A stretch of 64,000 bases of DNA, from positions 105,102,433 to 105,166,432 of the forward strand of contig OZ035960.1 in assembly GCA_964034945.1 (NCBI GenBank), in the 5' to 3' direction. The notes beneath the pieces are model-generated. The model was given only the letters and a program-made list of their open reading frames with translations. It had not been told where the DNA came from and ran no database searches. This stretch comes from Chrysopilus asiliformis (lineage: Eukaryota > Arthropoda > Insecta > Diptera > Rhagionidae). The position numbers were made by a program, and so were the translations under genes. Positions 40,440 to 53,992 of this stretch are shown here, in pieces (position 1 is the first letter of the stretch; every line of letters begins with the position of its first letter).

Positions 40440-41965
40440 ATGAATATTTGATGCATTTGAGATATTTTTACCCCAGAATTGGATTTAGCAACCCCAAAAA
40501 CCCCCAGATGAAATTTTTTCCCGAAAATTTGAGTAAAAGAATTATGACGTTATTGTTACAGGACCTTCCATTATCCTTACAGACTTCTTAGCGCCATAAT
40601 CGCATACAGTGATCTCAAAAACCCCTAGATGAGATTTTTTCCCGAAAATTTGAGGAAAAGGATAATCACGTTATCTTCACAGGACATTCCAATATCCTTA
40701 CAAACTTCTTAATGTCAGAATCGGACTCAGTGACCCCAAAAATCCCAAGATGAGATTTTTTTTCGGAGAATTTGAGAAAAAAAATACCCTTGTTATCCTT
40801 TCAGGACCATCGGTTATCCTTACAGACTTATTAGCATTAGATTTGGATTCAACGACCCCAAGAACCCCTATACGAGATTTTTTTCCAGATAATTTGAGGA
40901 AAACGATACCCACGTTATCCTTTCAGGACCTTCGGCTATCCTTACAGACTTATTAGCACCAGATTTGGATTCAGCGACCCCAAGAACCCCTAGACGAGAT
41001 CTTTTTCCGGATAATTTGAGAAAAACGATTCCCACGTTATCCTTTCAGGACCTTTGGTTATCCTTACAGACTTATTAGCACCAGAATTGGATTCAACGAT
41101 TCCAAGAACCCCAAGACGAGATTTTTTCAGGATAATTTGAGAAAAACGATACCCACGTTATCCTTTCAGGACCATCGGTTAGCCTTACAGACTTTTTAGC
41201 ACCAGAATTGGATTCAACGACCCCAAGAACCCCAAGATGAGATTTTTTTTCCGGATAATTTGAGAAAAACGATACCCACGTTATCCTTTCAGGACCTTTG
41301 GTTAGCCTTACAGACTTATTAGCACCAGATTTGGATTCAGCGACCCCAAGAACCCCTAGACGAGATTTTTTTCCGGAGAATTTCAGAAATAGGATACCCA
41401 TGTTAACCTTTCAGGACCTTTGATTAGCCTTACAGACTTATTAGCACCAGAATTGGATTCAGCGACCCCAAAAACCCCAAGATGAGATTTTTTTCCGGAT
41501 AATTTGAGAAAAACGATACCCACGTTATCCTTTCAGGACCTTTGGTTAGCCTTACAGACTTATTAGCACCAGAATTGGATTCAGCGACCCCAAAAACCCC
41601 AAGATGAGATTTTTTCCGGATAATTTGAGAAAAATGATACTCACGTTATCCTTTCAGGACCTTTGGTTAGCCTTACAGACTTATTAGACCAAGAATTGGA
41701 TTCAGCGACCCCAAAAACACCCCAGATGGGATTTTTTTCCCGAAAATTTTGGGAAAAGGATAATCACGTTATCCTTACAGTACCTTTCCTTATATTTACA
41801 AGGACGAAGTAGTGAAAATATTGTTTTGTCATCGGACTTACGTATGTGTGCAAAATTTCAAGTCAATCGAATGATGGAAATGAGTCAAAATTAGATTGCA
41901 AGATTTGACCCTGACAGACAAGCAGGTAGACACAAAGCCAAGTTAAATAAAAGCTTTTAAAAATG
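40440..41965 (+). repeat. 122-bp tandem array inside family 4 repeat (about 11 units)
   Basis: The unit reads TTAGCACCAGAATTGGATTC, AGCGACCCCAAAAACCCC, AGATGAGATTTTTTCCGG, AATTTGAGAAAAACGATACC and TTATCCTTTCAGGACC. Landmark TTAGCACC (or variant) falls at 40953, 41075, 41196, 41319, 41441, 41563 and 41684: steps of 121-123 bp. Outer units are more diverged than inner ones. Flanks match single-unit copies at 35.4 and 48.0 kb, including the end CTTACGTATGTGTGCAAAAT ... TAAATAAAAGCTTTTAAA. So the array arose by amplification within a mobile repeat. Confidence 0.85.
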
Positions 41966-44900
41966 TTTTTCTGTGTGTGAGTCTATCAATATGTATTTGT
42001 AAGATCTCTTTAAACCTATTTGAGCTAGAGTCTTGAAGTAATCAAAGTAATCATTTTGAAGTAAACAAAATGGCGGCTTTTTAAAAATCCGAATTTGGTT
42101 CTTGTGATTTACCGGCAGGATTTTAAAAAAAAGCTTTTGGTTTTTTTATATTCCTTAAATAAAGGTGAAACTACAGTGCTGCATCATGTCAAAAGTTGAA
42201 CATAAAGCATACTTTTTTATGGATCTGCTCACGAAGCTGCCTTAAAAAGCGCGCGCTAAATCGACGCGACACGAGAGCTAACCAACTTCCTATTTTTGGC
42301 AGCGTCAGCTGTGTTTCTGTACTTCTTCAGGCGTGACCTCCTGAGTATTTGCTAAATACAATTTTTGCAAACAAAATCTATTTTTTTATTTTAATGTCAT
42401 TTGAGTCCAAAGGAACCAACCTTGTAAGTTTCATTGATCTTCCATGCAGAAAATGTTACCTGTAGGCAGGAGTTAATGTAGTTTTATCTCTATAATAGCA
42501 CTTTGGATGTGTCTGTGCTCACTATTCACTTACAGGGACAATGTGTGATTGTAGTAGAAATCGCTATAAAAAAGTTCAAGTCCGTCAACTGCAACCATAA
42601 AATCGCCATAAAAAAAGAGGGGAAATTATTTTTGCAGTTGCTGACAAATTTTTGCAGTTGATTCTTATCTCCCTTTCTCGCCAAGCTATCTTCACATAAA
42701 TGTGTCTCTATTTTTTTGCAATTTGGAAATGTCATGGTAATGGAGGGCCAACTTTAAACTCACCTAACGCCAAAAAGTTCTTAACCGCAAAAACACCAAC
42801 TGTAGATGTTTTTACTTGAAAATTGACTACCTGGGAGTAAAATTTTTGTGAATTTTTGAAATGTAAACAAATCTTTACCTGAAAATTAGCGTTTTTGTTT
42901 TATTTTATTTGTTTTCTCCTTAAATTTACTAGGCTCTTACCTAGAAATCATTCATCCATCTTAATTACCTAAAAGTTAAAAACTTTTTGTGACAAAACTA
43001 CTTAAACTAGTAAAACGTAATCACTTTAGACATTCGAACCTCTACAAGATTTTCCATTTCGCATTACAGTAGAGGTAAAATAAAGAATAACTTGATGACA
43101 CAATAAATTGTTTGCCCAAGAAAAAATATAAAAATATCTTCGTTAGAAGATGTTTTGATAACCTGTCTTACAAGACGTAAAAAGAACTTTCCTGTTTGCT
43201 ATAAAAAGTTATCCATTTTATTGCAAACATCATGTCTATCCTGATTTACTTAATTAAAAGTTTTTTTTATTTGATTTTCGCTAATTGGTCCCAAAACTAC
43301 ATGAAAAAAGTTTCATACTTTTTTATGAATTTCTTCCAAAAAAGTAAATATGTAATTTTTGCATTTGATGCCTAAGTTAACTTTCACTTTCGCTGACAAT
43401 GTGTTATCATAGATTTTATTTTTATGGGAAGCATAAAACAGCATAAGGCACGTGGCTGATCGTAAAGGGAGCAAGAAAAGTTAAACTCTTGCAAAGTTAT
43501 TGAAAATTGACAAAAAATTCTTTGTCGGAAATATCAGGCAGTTCATACATAGAGATTTTTTGCATGGATAGAAAGAAAGTCACGAAAATTTATTCAAGTT
43601 TTATGCTGTGTCTGTTTTAAGACGAAATATACTTCAATTGAAATTTTTCTTGTCAAAGTTTATATATTTTTTCATTGAGTTTTTCACAAAGTTTTGCGTA
43701 ATGGCAAAGAAATAATTCTTTTTATAGCATTATATACGAAAATATTGTAATATCATAAGTGCTTAAGGGATCAACTGCGATATGAGCTTTAAAATATCTA
43801 CTAGCATGAATCATTTCACTACTCTTAGGGCAGGGGCTGCTAACATTTTTTTCTCTCGCGTCCAGTTTTCTAGACCCATTTGCGCTTACTATTCTTAAAA
43901 AAATAAGTTGTACTTAGTTTACTTAAATTGTAGATAATCTGTAACTTAAATAATTTAAGTGGAACACAGTGGCGAAACGCGACAAATTTTTTTGACTAGA
44001 CAGGTAAAACATTTTTAGTGGAAAAGTCTCCTTATCTTTTCACTTCAACTGACAATACTTTACACGTACTTGTGCTACAAGTAAACATATTTTTGGTTTA
44101 CCTGTGGCAGGTTGTTTTTTCTCCAATTTTTTTAGTTTGCCTTTTGCAAGTATAAGTTTACCTGTTCTGAGCCAATTGTATACCCCTTATAGGCTTGCTA
44201 AAATTTACAATATCTTATATGGTCGCAATGCCTTCTTCAGGAAAACGTGTTCTACTATTGGAGGCTAACTTCAATTGTTTTTTTCGTCCTACACCAAGTT
44301 GACAGATGCATAAGTAAACATACGTCTAATGTAAGTAAACTTATCCGGTACTAGCTAAAGTAGTCCTGCAGTAGGCTTTAAACCTTTACTCAATTTCTCG
44401 CAGTTGAAAATATGGTTTTATATATATCTTCCATGTATCAAAATTTGTTTGGACTATTCTGTTATAGCTTTCCCATACAGAACTATGACTTTTTGCGAGT
44501 TTACCAAACATCGTGACTTTTATCGCTAAATTTGTCCAATTAGACGAAGTCTTTGAAAATGCCATCCTGTTTGTGAAAACAGGATTACAAAATATCCTCC
44601 CTCTTTTTTCAAGTCGATTAAAAATAGATTTTTGTTGGTGTTTTCCTCACAAAATGAATTCCCGCTCGAAGATTATGTATAAAAGCTAAGCTATTAATAA
44701 AATGCTTCAACCATATTTTCTTTGATTCCACGTTTCCTATAGCGAACATCGCAACCTCTATTAAAAAGTTAAGCAACCCCTCCCGCTTCCGCATCCACAA
44801 AATAAATAAACACTCAACGTGTAATAAATTCATTTCAAGTATTCACCATTCGTAAAGACATTAACTAACGAGAAAATCGGAAAATATTGATTTTTACAGA

Positions 44901-46272
44901 CACGTGACTCCTCAAAAACGATTATCAAATAAGTCGGAGTCAAAAATCTGGAAAATCTTATTAACTTTCATCTGTTTCTGCATACCAAGAACTTTTTATA
45001 GCACGTGCTCGAAAAGAAAAATTGAATGCTTTTACAATAATATGAAAATATCTGAACTTGGGCAAGTTATGTGAGAAGATTGTGTTCATTGTTATCGCAT
45101 AACCCAAAAACTAAATTTCCTAACCTTCAATGCTTGGGTAAAGTAACCCAAAATTTTCTTTGGAACTTGTAAATCCTCCCTTCCACCAAAATCTCTGGTT
45201 TGAGGTAATCTGGAACGTGGACATGGACACCTAAAAAGTAGATATTCTTGACGAAAAAAAAAAACTTTCTTGCCGTGATACTTTCTTAAGTCAGCTTCCT
45301 ATTGACTTAATTTGCTGGATTGAAACAAGGTTTTATGGCACTGGGGTCGTATATGTAAAAGCTTTAAGGAAAGGTTGGATAAGAGATATAAATACTATAA
45401 CTCCGTCACTATGCCGGTAGAAATATTTAAGTCAGTAATCAACCTTTTTAATCCCGTTTTTGGTGTGTTGAATACTTAACTATTCACATGTTGGAAACAT
45501 GTTCTAATTAGAGAATATTTCTGAGAATTCCAGAAATATAAACTTAATCAAGAAAGCACACTTCGTTTCTTATTGTTAAGCTTTCGTCTGATAAAAACAA
45601 AATTGAATTTTCATTCATTTCTACCTGAGTGATTTACTGCTATAGTAAATTAATGAAATATTTAGATCCTTCTCTTATAACTACATATTAGTGAAAAAAA
45701 AAATAAAAGTTGATAAAAAAAATATTATTTTTTGTGATTAAAAGTATTTTCAATGAAACTTTGATGGTGTTCAAAATGTTTACACTTCAATAGAGTTTTC
45801 CATCCTTTTAATGAAAATCAGTCAATTTTTTTCAAAAATTTTCTTCTGTTACTCTTTAAGAACATTCCTGTAAAAATTCCGTTCAATATTTGTAAAACTG
45901 GCGAAGACAAATCAACGGAAATCAGATAAAAAAAAAATAATTCACAGCGTATTCTTTTTAGATAATCTAATCACAAAATTTAAAAAAAAAACTGGCCCGC
46001 GTTGCAAGTTAAATTTGGGGAAAATGGAAGACTTTCACATTTTGGTTAAAATTATTATTGATTTGTAATTTACTTTAAATTCTAGTCCAATTCTTACTAT
46101 GCACTATCAAGAGGATTATTCCAACCGTCGATAAAACCGCCTACGGGAAAATTAAGTGGCATTTTACGGCGTAAGTTTATCTCGTCGTAAGTTTATATAC
46201 GACGTTATCAAAGTCTTAGATTTTTTTCTATAATTTTTTATGAACATATATTGTAGAGATAATGGTGCTTAA
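41966..46272. other. Non-coding DNA, no gene seen
   Basis: AT-rich, few open stretches (none over 75 codons with a domain). No tRNA, splice-linked exon or long repeat recognised. Confidence 0.45.
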
Positions 46273-46535
46273 AATGTCTTACACTCAGAGAAAAAATTGG
46301 TCATATGGATAAAATCATTGCTAAATTGATCAAATTTTTGATAAAATCACAAAAAAATTGTCAATTGGACCAAATATTTTTGTAGGGTGATCTTTGTTCG
46401 ACCAAAAAATTGGTAGTTTAACAAAAATAAACTTACAAACGATGTTTTATTAAATCAATAAAACAATTGTGAAATTAACAATGCCTAATTTGTCAAAATG
46501 ACAAAAAAAATTGTTTTTTTTTTAAGTCGCTAGCT
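46273..46535. repeat. AT-rich imperfect repeat (AGAGAAAAAATTGGTC type)
   Basis: Words such as AAATTGGTC, TTGATCAAATTTTTGAT and AACAATTGTGAAATTAACAA repeat in both orientations. It begins ACTCAGAGAAAAAATTGGTC, reminiscent of a MITE end, but no matching right end was found. Confidence 0.35.
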
Positions 46536-46965
46536 TAACGGGTTCTCGAGTTATTTAAGATATGTAAAATGGACAGACAAGCAGACAGACAGACAGACAG
46601 ACCGACAGACAGACCGACAGACAGACCAACAGACAGACCGACAGACAGACCGACAGACAGACAGATAGACAGACCAACAGACAGACCAAAAACAGACCGA
46701 CAGACACACCGACAGACAGACCGACAGACAGACCGACAGACAGACCGACAGACAGACCGACAGACAGACCGACAGACAGACCGACAGACAGACCGACAGA
46801 CAGACCGACAGACAGACCGACAGACAGACCGACAGACAGACCGACAGACAGACCGACACACAGACCGACAGACAGACCGACAAACAGACCGACATACAGA
46901 TGCACGGCCACCCTCAGAATTTTGCCTGAACCTAATTTCTCACTGATCAGAAAATTTCTATCTGC
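46536..46965 (-). repeat. Family 3 repeat with long (GACAGACC)n microsatellite
   Basis: 46569-46908 is nearly pure GACAGACAGACC/GACAGACAGACCGACA. Flanks in reverse, CTCGAGTTATTTAAGATATG on one side and GTGCATCTG ... GGCAAAAT on the other, match the copies at 58.64 and 63.43 kb. The open Cys/Arg/Ser-rich and Asp/Arg/Gln/Thr-rich frames are microsatellite translations. Confidence 0.85.
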
Positions 46966-47735
46966 TCTCGTTACAACACTTTTTACATTAATACAATACT
47001 TTTTTCGTATAGCAGAAGAAAATAAAAATATTTTTTGAAGAAATTATACGACACACATCCTTTAATTGAAGTTTTGTCCGGTTTTCTTCTTTCATTTAGA
47101 CTTTTATGTCAAATTGACATGATTTTATGTAAAATAAAAACCAAAAAATTCCATATCAAGCCAAAAATTTAAAGGATACCTGATATGAAATTACCAACAG
47201 AGAAATTTAGTAGGGTAAAAAAGAGATCTTTCAACATGTCTAAGTTTTCGAAAAATTGTATTGAAAACTTATACAATTTTTCGAAAACTTCTAAGTTTTC
47301 GAAAAACTTTGAATTCGAAAAATTCGTCTTCTATGCTCACACGAATTTACTTTGATTATCCAGCTAAGATCTGGTTTCTAATTTAAAAGCTGATTAAGCT
47401 GCGCCTGATAAAGATGCACCTAATGGCAGTCAGCTGCGCCTGATGAAAGTCGTCCGCTTGTTATGCTGTCTCCACACTTTTGGCAAATGCAGGCTAATCA
47501 ATGTTTGGCGAGCGATTCGGCAGATTTCTGCCAACGCAAGTCTGCGCTTCACATTCTTGTCAACATTTGCTGGGTCTCGATGGGTCCAGTACTACGTTGA
47601 TGTCTATAATATTACTATAATATTATAAGGACCCATGCATCATTCACTTTGCTTTTCTGTATTTTGAGTCTCAAATTAGGGACGTATATTGCAAATTCCC
47701 TGCAGCTTCGTCTGAATTGATTTGTCAAATCAGGC
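46966..47735. other. Non-coding DNA, no gene seen
   Basis: AT-rich; nothing recognised. A short inverted pair with CTAAGTTTTCGAAAAA near 47240-47305. Confidence 0.4.
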
Positions 47736-48225
47736 ATTAAGCCGAACTAGTGTCTGTCTGTCTGTTCGCTTAGAACTCAAGAGCCACTGATCCGATTTGC
47801 ATGAAACTTTCAGCGAAGCTTACTGGCATTAGTTGGGGGACTTTAGATGACGGATCAACTTCAGGTTTCCCTTCTTTCTTACCAGTTCCATCGATTTATG
47901 GATATTCCTTTTTTATTGTATATATTTTTTAGTTTTCGTATATCCTTACCTTTGAAATATCTTTACAGACTTTTTTGCTCCAGATTTGCACTCAGCGACC
48001 CGGAGAGTTTTTTTTGGAAAATTTGAAGAAAATGATAATCACGTTATCTTTATAGGACCTTCCGTTGTCTTTACAAGGACGAGATTGTGAAAATATTGTG
48101 TTGCCATTGGGGTTATGTATCTATGCCACAAGTCAATCGGATGAGTGGTAATTAGATTACAAGATTTGACCCTGATAGGCGAACCAACAAACACACAGAA
48201 AAGCAGACTAAATAAAAGCTTTTTA
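47736..48225 (+). repeat. Family 4 repeat copy
   Basis: GTGTCTGTCTGTCTG at 47751, then from 47930 the family-4 layout with one 122-bp-type unit (CAGCGACCCGGAGAG, GAAAATGATAATCACG, AGGACCTTCCGTTGTC), GTGAAAATATTGTGTTGCCA, TTTGACCCTGATAGGC and the end CTAAATAAAAGCTTTTTAA. Confidence 0.6.
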
Positions 48226-51215
48226 ACACCAAGATATGTGGAGTTAAAAAATCTAATGAATACTTGACATAATTTAAATATCTTAGCGCATAATGGAATT
48301 TTGCTCCTTGCAGATTAAGATTATATTCGCATTTCATGCCCCAAAAATTACTCCCGCATAAAAATCTCCTGCAATATGGCCGGAGGACAATTTTTATTAA
48401 ATGCTCGTATCATTTCACTAATGAAATTTCAGTTTGCTAAACATTCCATGAAAACAATTCGAAAACTCAACAAAAAAAAAGATAACGAGAAAAAAATGTT
48501 TTCAACATTGAATTGACTTTGCTAATACATTTTTGTAGATTATTTAATTTCCCTCTAAGGAAGACAACAATGCCTAAACAAAATAAAGTTAAATGTAAAA
48601 TAGCATTAATATGCTAAAAAGTCATAATGTCTTCTTCTTTCATTTTCCCCTTGTTGTAATTTTTACTGCCCTTAAGCTATTCTTAGTCCTTAAATCCAAC
48701 CCTCTGTGCTTCACTTAAAACACCATTTTCCCCCCTCCTCCCCCACTCGAATCCCCTTTCGGACTTGAACTTTAAAAAAAAAGAAGAGATTGTTAATTGG
48801 AATTAAAGTGCTTTCACAAAGAAAATTTGTTGAAAAAAGTCAAATGTAAGAACTGTCCAGCTGACATGTAATTAAACAAAAAAAAATATATATATACTCG
48901 TATACATATATTCGTGTAATGAAATGTTGAAAAGAAAATTCTCATCAGAAAGTTTTCTAATACAAATACTATGTACTAGCCGGGGAAAATGCGGGCGAGT
49001 TTACCAACTCCTTGTACATTCCATCAGTTTTTCTTATTGTCGCTCTGTTGTTTCTTTGCTATGCTAGAAGAGGTTTTACCATCCGAACAGTCGGAAAATA
49101 TATGGAAAAACTTTTAGTTTACTTATTTACATTTAAATTATTTATTAAAGTTTGCACCCAGGGATAAAGAACACAGATTTGATTTTAAAAAACCAAAATT
49201 TATCTCTAAAGTTTGTTATTTATTTTCACTATATAATAATAATAAAAGTTTTTTTTCTTCTCCTTCTTCTCTACTCATATTATACAAAAAATGACTTTTT
49301 TTTCATTTTAAATACTCATCATTCTTGTTACCAAATATACTTTTTCTTTGTTTCAAATTTGATTGTGATTTAAGGGCAAAAGTAAATAAATTTTGATTGA
49401 ATAAAAATTTTTAAATCTGAAAAAGGCATTGAAAAAGGTTTTTTCTTTGGTTTAAAAAGTTTTCATGTTTTAAACAATAAATTTATTTATATAATATTTT
49501 TGTATAAATTAATAATACAGAAAAAGTCTGTTTTTTTATTATTTTTTTTACTCTATATATTTCGTTTTTTTATTATTCTTTTTTTTTTGTATTTTTTAAA
49601 TACTGGAAAACAATAGTAGAGTATTTTTCAAATAGGAAGATGTGTTTCAATTTTATTTTATTTTTTTTTCATATATATATATATAATATTTATCAATTTT
49701 TTGTTAAATATTTTTTTTCATTTCCTTAATGCTTGGCTTTCAATACTTTTTTTAATAAGATTACACAATTAAATCTACATGTTTTCAGGTAAAGTTAATT
49801 TAATATTTTAATGTATATAATAATAATATTTTCATCAGGGTTCTCATTTATATTTGATTTGTTTTTTTTATTATTTTTTATCATACTTTTATAGTTTATT
49901 AAATTTATGTTTATTTTTTTTATGTGGTTTCATTATTATCAGAAATAAACTAATTTAATATATGTTCCAAGAATTACAGTTACATACAACTATCACCATA
50001 ATTGTCTCTAATATTATTGTATGTTTCATATATATTTTATATATTTTTATCTATTTATATATAAGTATATCCATTTGGTTATGTTTTTTTTTATTTATAT
50101 ATTTTTCACGGCGAAAAGATATGAGTACAATCTCAAGAATTAATTCAAATTCCTGAAAGATTTCTTAAATGTTTTTTTTAAGATTTCTTCTAATTTTCAT
50201 CAAAAATCTGTTGAATTTTCTGCATCATAAATTTTATAAATTTCGTTAGATTTTTCTTTGTTAGTCTTTAAAAGTTTATTCATTCTAAATTTTTTTTTCT
50301 AAATAGTATTTTTGTTCTGTTGTTGTTTTTATTGCAAAAAAAATTGTTCGTTTTTATTTCAAGAGCCAAGCCCAAGCAAAACACGTCAATAAATATATTA
50401 CTTTGTTGCCACGAAGCTAAGTCCAAGTGAGTCTATCTGATTAGAAATTGATAAGAAACACGATCTAAAATCAGCATGCAATTTGTTAGATAGTGAACAA
50501 ATTTGTTACTTCAAATTAAGAACAGCCATCCCTCTTTTTATATGGCATTTATGTTGCTATAGGAATCGTCGCATAAAAATGTAATGAAAATGCTGTTTCT
50601 AACGAGTAGCGATTTTTTTTGTGTTCACAGGGAATTAAAATCCATGGTAAATCATCTTTCGACGATTGAAAATTAAAGGACAATTACTAAGTAGTCCGGA
50701 TATTTTTTTTTAAAAACACATTTTTGGAGCCTCTGCAACTTTGAAAGCCTTCCTTCGAACTGCAGAGTCATGCGACCATAAATTACTTCTAACTAGGGCG
50801 ACTATATTTTTTGTGTAATCCGGGGCAATATAAGAGCATTGGCGCGGCGGAAGGAGGGTTGGTGGCTGAAACGGACCACCAACGAAACAGCGAAATTTTA
50901 TGGAAAAAAAATCTTTATTTGGAGGAAAACCAAGTTTAAGGGGAAAAAATGTGCGCCGCAGGCGAAGTTCTCTTTAAAAAAAGTGCGGCACATTTAAATC
51001 AAGAGTTACACAGTCCCAAGTGATAATTAACGTAATTTTTCGCGCTCTTTACATTCCATAAATAATGGCGACGGAAATTGTAAAACCAGCAATTGAGTCA
51101 AAAACGTCGTAGGCGAACTTTTATAAAATACATACCTACGCCATTTGTAGAAAATCGGTATCATCTATTATAACAATTAATTGAAAAATCCATCACAAAA
51201 GTACTTTTTATAATA
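48226..51215. other. Non-coding, very AT-rich DNA
   Basis: 49150-50350 is dominated by T runs and ATA tracts, with no gene. 50800-51010 is somewhat more mixed but holds no domain. No RNA gene recognised. Confidence 0.45.
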
Positions 51216-51217
51216 AA

Positions 51218-51712
51218 CTAGCTTGCATACCCATCGTTGCCGGGTTACGTTTTTTCAATTTTTTTTTATGGTCTATGTTGGAGCTAAACTTCAGGTCAAT
51301 CGGCTCGGTAGTTTCCCCGCGAAAGGGTAACATAGAGGAAGAGCTAAGTTTCGAGATCACTTTAACCCCTCCTCTTACTCCCCCCACCTCTCGGGCTACT
51401 TTTTAATGGATCTATGTTGGGACTGGACCCCCGACGAACATCTATGCCAAATTTCGGGCCAATCGGTTCAGTAGTTCCCCGCGAAAGAGTAACATAGCGC
51501 AAAAACTAAGCTTCAAAATCACTTTATCCCCTCCCTTTACTCCACCCACCCCTCGCGCTACTTTTCCGTGTGCCTATGTTGAAACCAGAACTACCACAGA
51601 CACTCATGCCAAATTTCAAGACAATCGGTTCAGCCGTTTTTGCGTGAAAGAGGAACAGACAGACAGACCGACAGACAGACACCAACTCATTTTTATATTT
51701 TAGTATGATGAC
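51218..51712 (+). repeat. Dispersed retroposon-like repeat (CATCGTTGCCGGGTTACG)
   Basis: Starts ACTAGCTTGCATACCCATCG then TTGCCGGGTTACG. It contains two copies of CAATCGG(C/T)TC-GTAGTT-CCCGCGAAAG and a final ACAGACAGACCGACAGACAG, and ends TTTTATATTTTAGTATGATG. The form matches 3' ends of RTE-like retroposons or derived SINEs common in insects; class by memory only. Confidence 0.45.
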
Positions 51713-53366
51713 GAGAAGAGAGGTTACTTTATTGTGGCATCGCGTCGTTGCTTTCTCCGACAAAAAATCAAACATTTGGCTTAAATACTTTTCATTTAAA
51801 TCAAAAACCGTTGGAGCAATTTTTATTTGATTCAACTGTTTTTTCGTTTAATCTTAAGACAATCTTGCCTCAGTATATAAATATGGCTTTCAATCCTGAA
51901 AATGAAAATACTGCATTTATTGGAATTAAACATGAAATTATAGGTTACAGTATTTGCGAGTCAAGAAGATACAAATATATCACGCTTAGTTGTCAGATTT
52001 TGTCGGAAAAACTGATCTATCATGCGAAATGCGTTTACACCAACGGTTTTTTTGCTTCTTTTTAATGGTTTGAAATACCAAAAGCTTTCAAATATCTAAA
52101 ATAAAAATCTAATAATGAAATGCGAAAAAAATCTTGTATTATTCGATATAATCTAAACTGATTGACACACCAACGAAAAATGCAGAAATGAAAAGGTGGT
52201 CATTATTACTGACGCCTTAAGGTTATTAATTTCCTCTTGGAAAGTTTTCGAATGATTTCTTCAATGTATGCCAAATAGAACAACAAAACTTCTGATTTAA
52301 TCAAATGTTAAAATCGATATATGAGACTTCGACAATACGGCAAATGACAGCACAAAATTTCATGATTGCTTTTTAGCAGAAATCGAGCCCATTTCTATTA
52401 TTTTTTCCAAAATGCAAGTCATCTGAAAATTTCTCAAAATAGAATTTTCCTCGTATGATATTTGAAAAAAAAAACATTCTTTTCTAATGGATTTTCTTCA
52501 TTAGGTCTAATGGTAAATTCTTTTTTTTTACTAAACGATCTGAAAACAGGATTTTCAAGGATGAAAGTATGCCTGTAATCTCTTACCCGTATATAGTCGT
52601 ATATGTTCTTGAAAGTCTTTTATAATTTCAGACTTTTTTTATAAGACATTAAATTCCATTTCTAAATTGATTCCTTAGTTGCTATTGTTTCCAAAGTTAC
52701 ATACTTGAGATACTTGTACATTTCGTCTTATTGTTCTCTAAAATGTTGTTTGACGAAATATACAAAGGAAAAGTGAACGAGGCAAAAGTAAATTTTAACG
52801 TCTATTGTTACTATGAAATACATTAGCAACTATTTTTAGCAAAAAAAGGGCGTAAAAACGTGAAAAAGACACCCAAATATGTATCGTATAGCAGATTTCA
52901 GCATGATTTTGTAAACAAATACGTAAACAGGTACAATAAGAAGCATATGCGAGGATTGATTAGAAAGTTTCCGGTTTTGGAGTTAAGTTTTCCAACAAAA
53001 AAAAATTATGTATCGATTTTTCGCATTTCTTTCGTGGTAATTACACGTTTTTTGACAAATGGGTTGTAAAATCTATGCTTATGGGACAAAATAATTCTCA
53101 AGGGATGATATGAACTCGTGTATCTTTAGAAAGCTTTTAAATTTAAAAACTTTTGAGTAGGTACTTAAAATTATAATATTGTACTGTGTCTAAGCAACAA
53201 ATTCTTTTTGTTCCAACAGTTTTTTATCTCAAATTCAAGTTCAAGTTCACGTTAGATTCACAAATACGCTAAGCCCATTTCCAAACATTTAAAAAATCAT
53301 CTAAAAAATGTCGTTGAATCAAGAATTGCCATTTGATTTAAGTGTTTTTCATTATTTTCGCCCAAA
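51713..53366. other. Non-coding DNA, no gene recognised
   Basis: One open stretch of 105 codons (51748-52065, plus) has no recognisable domain and no splice context, so I do not call it. The rest is AT-rich. Confidence 0.4.
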
Positions 53367-53913
53367 TGCAGGCGCGCACTGTGGTGTCAAGCATAGAACG
53401 GTGCTTAAGTGGCAATTTTAGTTTTAAAACACGTACAAACCAATGTTTGGAGCTCACATCAAAGTACATATATTTCTACTTATTTACTATTTACTTATTT
53501 CTATTTAAATCTACTTCGATGCACGCTGAAATAGTAGTTTAACCCATTGTCGCCCAGACCTTTTCAGAATTGAAATTTTGATAAAATAATTTTACTGTTC
53601 GTAAGGACCAAAAATCGTAAATTTTTTTTCGTAAGGACCAAAAATCTTTGAATCTTTTTTCGTAAGGACCAAAAGTCTTTAAAACATAAAAATCTTTTTT
53701 TGCTACTCGTTTTTTAACAAACAAGTGAAACTTCTGGATATCTCAACCCTATCTGGAAGCTGCCCCAACCAAGATAAATAATCTCCCAAAAAAAGGCGAT
53801 TTTTGCGTTACATATATGTAACAGTGGGTATTAATGGGTTAACGGTGTTTTGAAAACACGAATTGCCACTTCGGCACCATACTGCATGATTGCCAACGCG
53901 GTGCGCGCTTGCA
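53367..53913. mobile_element. MITE with TGCAGGCGCGCAC ends, hosting a TTAA MITE
   Basis: Left TGCAGGCGCGCACTG ... GGTGCTTAAGTGGCAATT and right AATTGCCACTTCGGCACC ... GTGCGCGCTTGCA form inverted repeats about 60 bp long with mismatches. The interior is split by the 304-bp MITE at 53539-53842. Confidence 0.55.
53539..53842. mobile_element. Nested TTAA-flanked MITE with internal triplication
   Basis: Ends TTAACCCATTGTCGCCC and GTGGGTATTAATGGGTTAA carry TTAA (piggyBac-like). Inside, TTCGTAAGGACCAAAAATC is repeated three times at 53596-53690, a short tandem of about 33-40 bp. Confidence 0.6.
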
Positions 53914-53992
53914 GTAAGATAATCCTTTTGCAGGGTTGTGAAAAACCCGGACTTTTTAAAAAAAATCCCACCTTCTGGGTTTTTATACCCGT

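Noticed and set aside
40440..41965. CRISPR-like array
   Set aside because: Units are 122 bp, contiguous and without unique spacers, in a eukaryotic context.
46535..46946. Cys/Arg/Ser/Val-rich or Asp/Arg/Gln/Thr-rich frames
   Set aside because: Pure translations of the GACAGACC microsatellite on both strands.
51748..52065. 105-codon frame as a new gene
   Set aside because: No domain, no splice or promoter context, AT-rich; could be chance.
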